50,133 nucleotides of DNA, taken from CAISIP01 sp043759735 (lineage in GTDB: Bacteria; Pseudomonadota; Gammaproteobacteria; Burkholderiales; Burkholderiaceae_C). Of this stretch, positions 23,319 through 31,073 are shown piece by piece (position 1 is the first letter of the stretch; the number at the start of each line of letters is the position of its first letter). The stretch spans positions 1 to 50,133 of the forward strand of contig JAYUQC010000275.1 in assembly GCA_043759735.1 (NCBI GenBank), in the 5' to 3' direction. The translations under genes and the position numbers were made by a program. Under the pieces are notes generated by a model, which had not been told where the DNA came from, did no database searches, and was given only the letters and a program-made list of their open reading frames with translations.

Positions 23319-23510
23319 ATGACTATCGTAACTGTTGGCATCGATCTGGAAAAGAACGTTTTCGCTGTGCACGGGTGGACGAAGCCGGCAAGCCCGCTCT
23401 GGTGCGTCCCGAGGTGCCGCGCGCCAAACTGCTCGAACTCATCGCCAATCTGCCGCCCTGCCTGATCGGCATCGAAGCCTGCTCGGGCGCACAAAGCCAC
23501 CAACTCTTTG
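23319..23510 (+). mobile_element. IS110-family transposase N-terminal remnant
   Basis: MTIVTVGIDLEKNVFAVHG starts at 23319 after an AGAGGGG Shine-Dalgarno. A single-base loss near 23374 shifts the rest into another frame (DEAGKPALVRPEVPRAKLLE, LIANLPPCLIGIEACSGA). This is the DEDD-type N-terminus of IS110 transposases (GIDLAKNVF ... IGMEACSGAHHWAR). The match ends at about 23500 and the remaining three quarters are missing. It sits between intI and the first cassette-like gene, where attI and the cassette promoter would lie. Confidence 0.8.
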
Positions 23511-23634
23511 ACTTTCATGCGCTAGTTATCGCACAAGTCCGGCCGAACGGCAAAACGTGATATCTGAAGCAAAAGCTGTTCATTAAAACGGTGGATGCTC
23601 GATAGCCTGGACATCAAATCGTCCTGAAACCGGC

Positions 23635-23679
23635 TTGCTGTCTTCCTGGGTGACAAATATACTGGACAAACAACCAGTT
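23635..23679 (+). promoter_or_regulatory. intI promoter with overlapping LexA box
   Basis: TTGCTG (23635-23640) and TATACT (23658-23663) are spaced by 17 nt and point to the intI remnant at 23692. Overlapping the -10 is TACTGGACAAACAACCAGTT (23660-23679), a CTG-N10-CAG palindrome very close to LexA sites of the recN type. Control of integron integrases by LexA/SOS is established for other integrons; the match here suggests the same ancestral control. Confidence 0.65.
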
Positions 23680-23691
23680 ATAAACCCAGCC

Positions 23692-24318
23692 ATGAAACCC
23701 CGCGCTCCGCCTTTGCTGTCCGTCCGCCTGCTGGACCAGCTGCGCGAGCGGATTCGTTACATGCACTGTAGCCTCGCCACAGAAAAGCTCTACCTGTATT
23801 GGGTGCGTTTTTTCGTCCGGTGGTCGGTCGGCGATAACGACCGGCGGATGCGCCGTCCGCGCGACAGGGACACCAAGGGTGTCGAGGCATTCCTGACCAT
23901 GTTGTCCACCGAGCGGGACGTGTCCGCATCCACCCACAACCAGGCGCTGAGCGCCATCTTGTTCCTGTACCGCGAGGTGCTGGCCATCGACCTGCCGTGG
24001 CTGGACAACATCAACCGCCCCACCCGCAAGCCGCGTATCCCCACGGTGCTGACCCAGGCCGAGGTAGCGGGCATCCTGGCGCAGATGGAGGTGAAAGACG
24101 GCTTCACCGCGCCATTGACCCGGCTGCTGTACGGCACCGTGCGTACGCTGCGGCATTCGTCCGCGACGCATCTGTTGCAGTCCGGCACCGACATCCGCAC
24201 CGTGCAGGAACTGCTCGGCCACTCGGACGTCAGCACCACAATGGTCGACACGCAAGTGCTCACGGTGGCTGCGGGCGGCACCGCGAGCCCGCTGGACAGG
24301 CTGATGATGGCGCAATGA
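23692..24318 (+). pseudogene. intI: Integron integrase (IntI), internally deleted
   Basis: 208 residues against about 320-340 for IntI. The N-terminal half is typical (LLDQLRERIRYMHCSLATEK, VSASTHNQALSAILFLYREV, LPWLDNI, PRIPTVLTQAEVAGIL). At residues 148-151 (LLYGT then VRTLRHS) the frame jumps over the first catalytic Arg, the beta/Lys region and the IntI-specific helix to the C-terminal LLQSGTDIRTVQELLGHSDV. The His of the HTLRH motif reads R, and the nucleophilic Tyr of TTMIYTHV is Asp186. Of the catalytic set only Arg154 and His177 remain. The open frame is kept but recombinase activity is excluded. Confidence 0.88.
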
Positions 24319-24330
24319 GGCCCGCGCCGC

Positions 24331-24726
24331 TCAATCCTTGCCGAAGTAATGCACACCAGCCAGACCGTCGAAATGCGCGTCCTGCGTCCACACCACGGCA
24401 CCTTGGGCCTGTGCCGTGGCGTAGATCAGGCTGTCCGCCATCGGAAGGCCGTTACCGGCAGCCGATATCGCGATGCCATGGTCGATGTCGATCACCGTGC
24501 CGCTGCACATGTACAAGGCAGCCCGGTTCGCCGCCTCAGCCGACTTGACGCGCACCAGGTACTTGTACACCTCGTACACGGTGATGACAGGAACGATCAG
24601 TTGTTCGGGCCTGGCCACCGCATGCTCGTACAACGCGGCGCGCTTGCCGCCGTCGAACACTTCGAGCCAGCATGAAGAATCCAGCACCAGCACCGCCGGC
24701 ACCGGGATGCGGCGTCTGCCCGCCAT
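24331..24726 (-). CDS. PIN-domain toxin (VapC-like)
   Basis: 131 residues. The PIN nuclease acidic residues are visible: VLDSSCWLEVF (first Asp), VPVITVYEVYKYL (Glu), and LPMADSLIYATAQAQGAVVW followed by TQDAHF (last acidic pair). VapC toxins cut RNA. The start shares ATGA with the stop of the antitoxin gene. The gene ends 12 bp from the end of the intI remnant in convergent orientation, so it lies outside the expected cassette side. Confidence 0.9.
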   Translation of the reverse strand: MAGRRRIPVPAVLVLDSSCWLEVFDGGKRAALYEHAVARPEQLIVPVITVYEVYKYLVRVKSAEAANRAALYMCSGTVIDIDHGIAISAAGNGLPMADSLIYATAQAQGAVVWTQDAHFDGLAGVHYFGKD

Positions 24727-24932
24727 CAGAAGCGCTCCGGGTCGTCTTCGATGGCGCTGCCGCAACCCTTGAGTTCGGCCTTAAGTTCGTCCAGGGTCGG
24801 CACCGGCAACAGTTCGATGGCCTTGCCATGCTGCTTGACGACCAGCCGCATGCCGGGTTCCAGACCCATGGCTCGTCGCACCGCCAGGGGTATGACGACC
24901 TGAAACTTGGGCGAGACAGTGACCGTGTACAT
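24726..24932 (-). CDS. AbrB-type antitoxin (VapB-like)
   Basis: 68 residues with a swapped-hairpin AbrB domain: TVTVSPKFQVVIPLAVRRAM, GLEPGMRLVVKQHGKAIELL. A short acidic tail (DELKAELKGCGSAIEDDPER) probably blocks the PIN toxin. It is first in the pair and translationally coupled to it. Three small palindromes in the 39-bp gap to the divergent dinB gene are likely operator sequence for its autoregulation. Confidence 0.9.
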   Translation of the reverse strand: MYTVTVSPKFQVVIPLAVRRAMGLEPGMRLVVKQHGKAIELLPVPTLDELKAELKGCGSAIEDDPERF

Positions 24933-24969
24933 ATCGATATGATTTCGTAATACGATTTTGATCGATCAA
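24931..24969. promoter_or_regulatory. Divergent vapB/dinB control region with three palindromes
   Basis: ATATCGATAT (24931-24940), TCGTAATACGA (24945-24955) and TTGATCGATCAA (24958-24969) are each symmetric and lie in the 39 bp between the two starts. They are AT-rich against the surrounding DNA. Binding by the VapB-like protein is the simplest reading. No LexA box is seen here. Confidence 0.45.
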
Positions 24970-24971
24970 TT

Positions 24972-26231
24972 ATGTCAGACATCCCCATCCGCCGCATCGC
25001 CCACCTCGACATGGACGCGTTCTATGCATCCGTCGAATTGCTGCGTTACCCGCAGCTCAAGGGTCTGCCGCTGGTTATCGGCGGCGGGCGCAGCGCGGTC
25101 GAGTCGGCGCTCAAGGCGCTGGAGGACGACCCGGAGGTTCAAGCCGGGGGCAATCCGCGCGCCCATATTCCAGTGCATGCGTTCGCGCGCCTGAAAGACT
25201 ACGCCGGCCGCGGCGTCATTACCACCGCCACCTACCAGGCACGCCAGTTCGGCATCGGCTCGGCAATGGGCCTGATGAAGGCCGCCAAGCTGTGCCCGCA
25301 GGCGATCCAGTTGCCGGTCGATTTCGAAGAGTACCGGCGCTTCTCGCGCGCATTCAAGCAGATCATCCTGCAGATCGCGCCGCAGATGGAGAACCGCGGC
25401 GTCGACGAGGTCTACATCGATTTCACCGACGTACCCGGCGGTCAGCGCGAGGGCGGGCGCACGTTGGCCCGGTTGATCCAGGAAAGCATCTTCGACCAGA
25501 CCGGTCTAACCTGCTCGGTCGGCGTGGCGCCCAACAAGCTGCTGGCCAAGATGGCCAGCGAGTTCAACAAGCCCAATGGCATCGCCATCGTGTACGAGCA
25601 CGACCTGCAGACCATGATCTGGCCGCTGGCCTGCCGCAAGATCAACGGCATCGGCCCCAAGGCCGACGCCAGGTTGCAGGCTTATGGCATCCACACCATC
25701 GGCGAGCTCGCAGCCAGGGACGAGCAGTGGCTGATCGACCATTTCGGCCAGGCCACCGGAGCCTGGATGCACCACGCCGCCTGGGGTCGCGACGACCGCC
25801 CGGTGGTGACCGAAAGCGAGCCCGTGTCGATGAGCCGCGAGACCACCTTCGAGCGCGACCTGCATGCCGTACGCGACCGCGCCGAACTCGGCGCCATCTT
25901 CACTCGGCTATGCCAACAAGTCGCCGGCGACCTGCAACGCAAGGGCTTTGTCGGCAAGACCATCGGCATCAAACTGCGCTTTGACGATTTCAAGATCGTC
26001 ACCCGCGACCAGACTCTGGGCAGCCACACTGCCGATGCGCTGGCCATCCGTGACGCCGCCGGCCAATGCCTCAAGCGGATACCGTTGCAGCGCCGCCTGC
26101 GGCTGCTGGGAGTGCGCGTCGGCTCGCTGCGCAAGAAAGCCGAACTGCAGCAAGAGCCGCCGGGCGGCGGTACAGGGCACCAGGTGCGCGAGGCCGCGAC
26201 CGCCGATACCTGGACCGGGCAATTATTCTGA
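24972..26231 (+). CDS. dinB: DNA polymerase IV (Y-family, DinB-like)
   Basis: 419 residues. The palm acidic residues are in IAHLDMDAFYASVELLR and NRGVDEVYIDFTDV. VGVAPNKLLAKMASEFNKPN and KINGIGPKADARLQAYGIHT (thumb) and SRETTFERDL (little finger) follow. An insert of about 40 residues (ESALKALEDDPEVQAGGNP...) separates VIGGG from GVITTATYQARQFG compared with E. coli DinB. The C-terminus ends TGQLF, a possible clamp-binding motif. It is predicted to perform error-prone translesion synthesis. The start is 39 bp from divergent vapB. Confidence 0.92.
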   Translation: MSDIPIRRIAHLDMDAFYASVELLRYPQLKGLPLVIGGGRSAVESALKALEDDPEVQAGGNPRAHIPVHAFARLKDYAGRGVITTATYQARQFGIGSAMGLMKAAKLCPQAIQLPVDFEEYRRFSRAFKQIILQIAPQMENRGVDEVYIDFTDVPGGQREGGRTLARLIQESIFDQTGLTCSVGVAPNKLLAKMASEFNKPNGIAIVYEHDLQTMIWPLACRKINGIGPKADARLQAYGIHTIGELAARDEQWLIDHFGQATGAWMHHAAWGRDDRPVVTESEPVSMSRETTFERDLHAVRDRAELGAIFTRLCQQVAGDLQRKGFVGKTIGIKLRFDDFKIVTRDQTLGSHTADALAIRDAAGQCLKRIPLQRRLRLLGVRVGSLRKKAELQQEPPGGGTGHQVREAATADTWTGQLF

Positions 26232-26411
26232 TCGGTCCCGTGCCGCACGCGACGCGCATGCGCGAGCCAGAAGCCACATGGTGCACGTGGATCAGGTATA
26301 TCGGGTTTTGTCCGCCTGATCAAGTCCATTGAGGCTGGGCTTATCAAGGCTCCTGAGCGCTCGCGCAGGATCAAGGCAGACAAAAAGTTTTTTGTCGAAC
26401 ACACCTAATTG

Positions 26412-27725
26412 TCAGGCCACCCGCTGCCAGAACCACAACGCCGACAGCATCAACAACAAGGCCGACCCGCCGCGTACCACCACGCTGCCATACCAGCGTT
26501 GGCGCACCAGCGCCTGTACCAGCACAACCCACACCGCCACAGCCAGCAGTTGCCCGCCTTCGACGCCCAGGTTGAAACCCGCCAAGGCCCATCCCAGCAG
26601 TGCGCTGGGTGCGGCCGCTTCCTGCAGCAGACCGGCAAAGCCGTAGCCATGCACCAGGCCGAACGCCAGCGCCAGCCATTCGGTGCGCAAGCCGGCGATC
26701 GGGCGCAGATTGAGCCAGGCGGTAACTCCGATCGACAACGCGATCACCGGCTCGACCCACCGCGGCGAAGCCTGCGTGAAGCCGAACGTGGCCAGCACCA
26801 GCGTGATCGAATGGCCAACGGTAAATGCGGTGACCGTGCGCAACAGGGCCAGCCAGGTCGCGGCGCCCGACGCCTCGGCCGTAGCCGCCGTGCGCGCCGC
26901 CAATGTGCCGGATCGCCGCCCCAGTACCAGATGCAAGGGCAATACCAGCGCCAGCAGGAAAGCCAGATGGTCATAGCCTTGCAGCAGGTGTTGGGCACCC
27001 AGCCCGAAGTAATGATGCAGCGTGTCCCAGCGCCCGGTCCTGTGCGCGGCGCCCGCGCCGCCCTGCCCGGTCGCTGCGCCGCCGGCTCCCGCGCGCAACA
27101 ACAATGGCTCTGTGTGCTGCGGCGAGGTCGTGCTGAGCAGGTCTGTCCCATTCAGCCGTCCCGACACCAGCAGGCGGTGGGTTGAGTCTTGCGCTCGAAA
27201 CAGGGTGTAGTAAAAGGCCAGTGGCTGCGCGGGGGCGCACTGCGCGTGCGCCTCGGCGCGCAGATAGCTACCGTCGCTGCGACGCTCCAAGCCATCGGCC
27301 TGCCAGGTCAGCCGGCAAGCCGCGGCGCCGGCACCACCGCCCTGGGCACCGGGCTGTCCCTTGTCTGGCGGCGCTGTATTGGCGTTGTGGTCCAAGGTGG
27401 CCAGCAAGGCCGGCGTAGCCGCCTTCACCTCCCCCCAGGTGATGCGACCATCGCTGTTGGCATCCACCGCCACCAGCTGGTCCAGGTCGCGCAGCGCCAC
27501 CGACAACACGAAGCGGATCTGCTGTGGCGAGTCGCGCTCCGATTCCTGTGCTTCCACGCCAGCCCCCGTGCCGGTCCCGCCGCCCTGCTGCACATCCAGG
27601 TAGGCATCGCTGCCCTTGTGCGCCAGCGCCGGCCCGGCGCACAATAGCAGAAGCAGCAATGGCAGGAACAGCGGCGGCCAAGGCAGGCGCGACAACTGAC
27701 GCGCCTTCTGCGCGCGCGGCGTCAT
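26412..27725 (-). CDS. HupE/UreJ-type membrane protein with EF-hand
   Basis: 437 residues. A signal-like start (FLPLLLLLLCAGPALA) precedes a periplasmic region with a canonical EF-hand loop DANSDGRITWGE (about 90-101), then about seven membrane segments in the HupE/UreJ_2 pattern: HHYFGLGAQHLLQGYDHLAF, FTVGHSITLVLATFG, AFGLVHGYGFAGLLQEAAAP, FNLGVEGGQL. HupE/UreJ relatives are metal (nickel/cobalt) transporters, but this long form with a calcium-binding front is a distinct subtype of unknown substrate. It overlaps the TPR gene by 4 bp and is last in the DUF4331 operon. The 180 bp to the convergent dinB end hold no supported gene. Confidence 0.85.
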   Translation of the reverse strand: MTPRAQKARQLSRLPWPPLFLPLLLLLLCAGPALAHKGSDAYLDVQQGGGTGTGAGVEAQESERDSPQQIRFVLSVALRDLDQLVAVDANSDGRITWGEVKAATPALLATLDHNANTAPPDKGQPGAQGGGAGAAACRLTWQADGLERRSDGSYLRAEAHAQCAPAQPLAFYYTLFRAQDSTHRLLVSGRLNGTDLLSTTSPQHTEPLLLRAGAGGAATGQGGAGAAHRTGRWDTLHHYFGLGAQHLLQGYDHLAFLLALVLPLHLVLGRRSGTLAARTAATAEASGAATWLALLRTVTAFTVGHSITLVLATFGFTQASPRWVEPVIALSIGVTAWLNLRPIAGLRTEWLALAFGLVHGYGFAGLLQEAAAPSALLGWALAGFNLGVEGGQLLAVAVWVVLVQALVRQRWYGSVVVRGGSALLLMLSALWFWQRVA

Positions 27726-28915
27726 GGTTGGCTCCTTGATCGCACCGACGCGGTTTTCCCGGCATCCAGCCGACGGTCACGCAAGCCGGTTGCGTCGCGC
27801 TCGGTCTCGATTTGCGCCAGCGCCGCCATGTCCTTGGCCACTCGCGCGCTATGCAGTGCAATCGACCAGTCGACCGGTTCACGCTGCAGCGCCAGGTTGC
27901 GCCGCGCCAGCGCCAGCGCACCGGCGGCGTCGTCGTCCAGCCACAAGGCGATCAGCGCCAGTTCACGACCATGCAACGCGAGATCGTCGCCGCGCCGGCG
28001 CAGTTCGGCGGTCCGTTCGCGCAGCTCTGCGCGCACGGCGCGCCACTGCACATCGCCGATGCGGCGCAGCGCTGTCGCACGGCGCAACAACACTGCATCG
28101 GTCTGCGGCAGCGGCGCCAGCAGCGCCAGCGCCTGAGCCGGTTGGCGCGTGCGCAGCAGCAGATCGCTCAGCGCGATGGCGGTGTACAGATCGGGCTCCA
28201 ACGCCAGGCTGCGCCGATAGGACTGCAAAGCCAGCGCATCCTGACCGGAGCGCTCCAGGCTCTCGGCCAGCAGCGACAGCAGCCAGGCCTGCTGTCCCTT
28301 GTCGAGGTTGCTGTCCGCCAATTGCCGCAGGCCGCTCTCGGCTGACGATTGGCGGCCCTGCAGCGATGCGGTTTCCCATTCGCAGGCCTGCGCGTACAGC
28401 TTCGCGCCAGCCCGCGCCACCGCGTCGCAAGACCGCAGCGCGGCGTCGTAGCGGCCCTGCAGCCGCTCCAGGCTGGCCAGGTTCAGCCAGCCCTGGGCAT
28501 GGCCTGGGGCACGCGCCAACGCACTCGACAGCACCTGCCGCGCCGCGTCGAAGGCATGACGGCCCTGCAACACCGTGGCCTGCAGTACCGCCAGATCGGG
28601 CGGTGCGGCAGGTTTGTCCCACCATGGCTCGAGCTGCGCTTGCGCCCGGCCCCAATAGCGGGTGTCGCCGGTCTGGCGTGCCAGCGCAATCTCAGCGCGC
28701 ACCTGGCCTGCCAGCGCAATCGGGTCCATTGCAAGCGCGGTGTTGCGCGTGGGAGCCGACCGACCGACGGTCACTGCTGGCAGAATTTCAACAACCTCGT
28801 CGTCGCCCGAAGGCGTCAACAAGGTAGCGGCCCCGCTGACGGCATGCGCCACCAGCAGGGCCGAGGTCAACGCCCGTCGCACGCCGACAGCCATGGTTTT
28901 GCGCGATCGGAGCAT
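27722..28915 (-). CDS. TPR-repeat protein
   Basis: 397 residues. After an N-terminal hydrophobic stretch (LTSALLVAHAVSGAATLL, likely a signal) come several degenerate tetratricopeptide repeats, for example APGHAQGWLNLASLERLQGR, ERSGQDALALQSYRRSLALE and LLRTRQPAQALALLAPLP. It is likely a periplasmic scaffold. It lies between the small lipoprotein gene (12 bp) and the HupE-like gene (4-bp overlap), so all belong to one transcript started at the DUF4331 gene. Confidence 0.8.
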   Translation of the reverse strand: MLRSRKTMAVGVRRALTSALLVAHAVSGAATLLTPSGDDEVVEILPAVTVGRSAPTRNTALAMDPIALAGQVRAEIALARQTGDTRYWGRAQAQLEPWWDKPAAPPDLAVLQATVLQGRHAFDAARQVLSSALARAPGHAQGWLNLASLERLQGRYDAALRSCDAVARAGAKLYAQACEWETASLQGRQSSAESGLRQLADSNLDKGQQAWLLSLLAESLERSGQDALALQSYRRSLALEPDLYTAIALSDLLLRTRQPAQALALLAPLPQTDAVLLRRATALRRIGDVQWRAVRAELRERTAELRRRGDDLALHGRELALIALWLDDDAAGALALARRNLALQREPVDWSIALHSARVAKDMAALAQIETERDATGLRDRRLDAGKTASVRSRSQP

Positions 28916-28927
28916 GGCCAGCAGACG

Positions 28928-29161
28928 CTACAGGGGTGCCGGATCGCCGGCGTCATCTATCACCAGCGTGAGCGGATCGATGTCGATCGGGTCACTGGTT
29001 TCACTGGTGCCGGCGATCAGCGCATTGATGAAATCCACCAATGCGCTGGCGCTCTGGCTGAAGTCCGGCGCAGGCGCTGCGCCGTCCCGGCCGCCGCCAC
29101 ACCCGGCCACAATGACACCGGCCAGCAACACGGCCACCAACCCTTTCGTAGTCCTGTTCAT
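28928..29161 (-). CDS. Small lipoprotein
   Basis: 77 residues with a clear lipoprotein signal (LVAVLLAGVIVAGCGGG, lipidated Cys at about 21) and a short acidic, proline-rich tail (SETSDPIDIDPLTLVIDDAG). It lies 24 bp after the DUF4331 gene and 12 bp before the TPR gene. The family is not recognised; the context suggests an envelope partner of the DUF4331 protein. Confidence 0.75.
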   Translation of the reverse strand: MNRTTKGLVAVLLAGVIVAGCGGGRDGAAPAPDFSQSASALVDFINALIAGTSETSDPIDIDPLTLVIDDAGDPAPL

Positions 29162-29185
29162 GCGTACTTCTCCTGGTTGGGTTGA

Positions 29186-30772
29186 TCACATTGCGCCCGG
29201 ATTGGGCGTGTTGAGGTACGGGAAACCAGGCAGGAACAGCACCGTGGCCTGGTCCACCGCGTCGTGGATCTTGGCCGAGTCCGCAGCCAGTGGCACGCTG
29301 TTCGCGTTGCAGGCCGAAGTCGCGCCCGGCACACCCGGAATGCTGTTGAGCTTGAGAGCGTCACCCGTGCCATTGATCACGCACAGGCCGCCGAGCATGG
29401 CCACCAGCGCGATGTCGACCACGTCGTCCTTGGGCCGGCGGCCGTTCGGGAAACCCGCGTTGTCGGTTCCGGCTGCCAGGGCATTTCCGGCCACGCCAAG
29501 CCGGTTCTGCATCGCGAATGGCACCGGCGCGATCGCTGTGTTCAGGCGCAGCATTTCCGAGGGTGTCGGATTGGCTGTCGGCTTGTTGACGCCGGTGATA
29601 CCGGTCAGAAAAGTCGTGGCCAGGTCGGTGCGCGGGAAGTTGGTCGGCGCAATGCTGGCACCGAGCACCGCGCCCAACAGGGCCGGCAGAGTCGGGTTGG
29701 TCACATAGGTGAGGAACTGGCCATCGTCCTTCGGGCTGGAGGCGTTGAACTTGTCTTTGTCCGGCAAGCCGATGACCACTTCATTGACCAGCGGATTGCC
29801 CAGGCGAGACACCTGGGTCCAGGCGCCACCGGCCTTCTCGGCTTTGTCGTTGCCCGAGCCCGGCTTGGGATTGAGCAGGCGCCCCTGGCGCAGGCTGGCG
29901 GTGGTCCAGCCGCCGATAACCGGCTCGCCGCCGGCCGTCAGGCAGTCTTTGTGGACTTCGACGGCCATCGTCGTGACATTGGTTTTCTGGATGTAGTGTT
30001 GTCCGCCATTGCCGGCGGCATCCTTGTTGGCCGGGTCGAGCAGGAACGCGGCCGGCGCATTGACCAGGTCGAAGATCGTACCCAGGTTGACGGCAAATCC
30101 TTCCGCCCTCTGGCCCACGAACACCCGGCCCTGCTCCTTGCCGCTCGGGCAACCCGGAACGGTGACGTTGTAGATATGCTGCGCCGCATAAGCGGGATAG
30201 TCGGCAATCGTCTTGGTGCCGATGTTGTCGACCGGTTTGTCGAAGCTGGCGCCGCCTCCCGTCTTGACGACGGGCGCCGCGGCCCCTTTGCGTCGGTCGC
30301 CGCGCATGACGGTGACGGAATAGGTTTCGTTGACGTTGAGGTTGGCGGCATTGGGACCGCTGACCGCTCCGGCCTGGATCAGCGGGATCGGCACGCTGGC
30401 GCCGCCGATGGTCAGTGGAATCGACTTGAGCGCGTTCTGGAAGCGGAACTGGAACGTGATGTCTTCCCGCGCGTCACCGGTGTTGTCGATATGGATCTCG
30501 TACAACGCGTTCGGATCCATCGAGAAATAGTTGGGGCCGCCATAGGGGCCTTGCAATGGCTGGTAGTTGGCCAGCAGCGTCACATAGTCAGAGCGCCCGC
30601 CGCTCCCGTTGGCGGCCACGCCCTCGTAACTGCGGAACATGTAAAAGTCGGTGCCGTCCACCTTCGGACTGGTGGTGATGAAGGGCGCCTCGCGATGGCT
30701 CGACGCGCTTGCGCCGCCGGCAGCAAGCAGCAGGATGCAGGCCCCGGACAGGGCTCCGAATTTCAGTTTCAT
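29186..30772 (-). CDS. DUF4331 secreted protein
   Basis: 528 residues. The start at 30772 gives a signal peptide (MKLKFGALSGACILLLAAGG, cleavage at ASA). The mature start SSHREAPFITTSPKVDGTDF followed by YMFRSYE is the DUF4331 hallmark. The end is in LPGFPYLNTPNPG, also typical. The family is exported and of unknown function. It leads an operon with a lipoprotein, a TPR protein and a HupE-like transporter, a set I recall together in other proteobacteria, so a metal- or envelope-related role is inferred from context only. Confidence 0.9.
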   Translation of the reverse strand: MKLKFGALSGACILLLAAGGASASSHREAPFITTSPKVDGTDFYMFRSYEGVAANGSGGRSDYVTLLANYQPLQGPYGGPNYFSMDPNALYEIHIDNTGDAREDITFQFRFQNALKSIPLTIGGASVPIPLIQAGAVSGPNAANLNVNETYSVTVMRGDRRKGAAAPVVKTGGGASFDKPVDNIGTKTIADYPAYAAQHIYNVTVPGCPSGKEQGRVFVGQRAEGFAVNLGTIFDLVNAPAAFLLDPANKDAAGNGGQHYIQKTNVTTMAVEVHKDCLTAGGEPVIGGWTTASLRQGRLLNPKPGSGNDKAEKAGGAWTQVSRLGNPLVNEVVIGLPDKDKFNASSPKDDGQFLTYVTNPTLPALLGAVLGASIAPTNFPRTDLATTFLTGITGVNKPTANPTPSEMLRLNTAIAPVPFAMQNRLGVAGNALAAGTDNAGFPNGRRPKDDVVDIALVAMLGGLCVINGTGDALKLNSIPGVPGATSACNANSVPLAADSAKIHDAVDQATVLFLPGFPYLNTPNPGAM

Positions 30773-30949
30773 GGTGGATTTCCTGGATGGGTGGAACAGC
30801 GGTTGCTGTGCCATGAATACGTGGCAGCCCGCAAAGCGGATTCAGAGATCCGGCAGGAACCTTCAATCCGGTGTGGGATTACAGTGGCGCCATGACCCCA
30901 GCAAACCCCACCGCCTTCGCCGCGCCCACCGCGCCGGTCGGCCCCGCCG

Positions 30950-31073
30950 CCAGCCGGCAACGCGGGCGCTGGCCGTCGGCCTGGTAAACGAAGTGTGCGA
31001 CGACCACGCGGCGATGATGGCCGCAGTGATGCAGGTCGCCGCCGAGAAAGCCGCCAAGCCATCGACAACATGA
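30950..31073 (+). pseudogene. Possible enoyl-CoA hydratase C-terminal remnant
   Basis: The frame ending at 31073 reads ALAVGLVNEVCDDHAAMMAA then VMQVAAEKAAKP. It resembles the A...GLVNEVV...A...A-x-A segment of crotonase-fold hydratases. Nothing upstream (30773-30950) continues the fold. Its stop overlaps the start of the hydrolase remnant. The match is short and could be chance. Confidence 0.3.

Noticed and set aside
26232..26411. Frame ending in AGLIKAPERSRRIKADKKFF, and hairpin GACAAAAA/TTTTTGTC (26379-26396)
   Set aside because: The frame looks protein-like but has no credible start and no family I recognise. The hairpin is AT-only, lies in the same codons and is weak as a terminator.
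29264..30895. 543-codon open frame on the plus strand
   Set aside because: It lies exactly antisense to the DUF4331 gene, whose translation has family motifs and a signal peptide; this frame is a GC-rich shadow.
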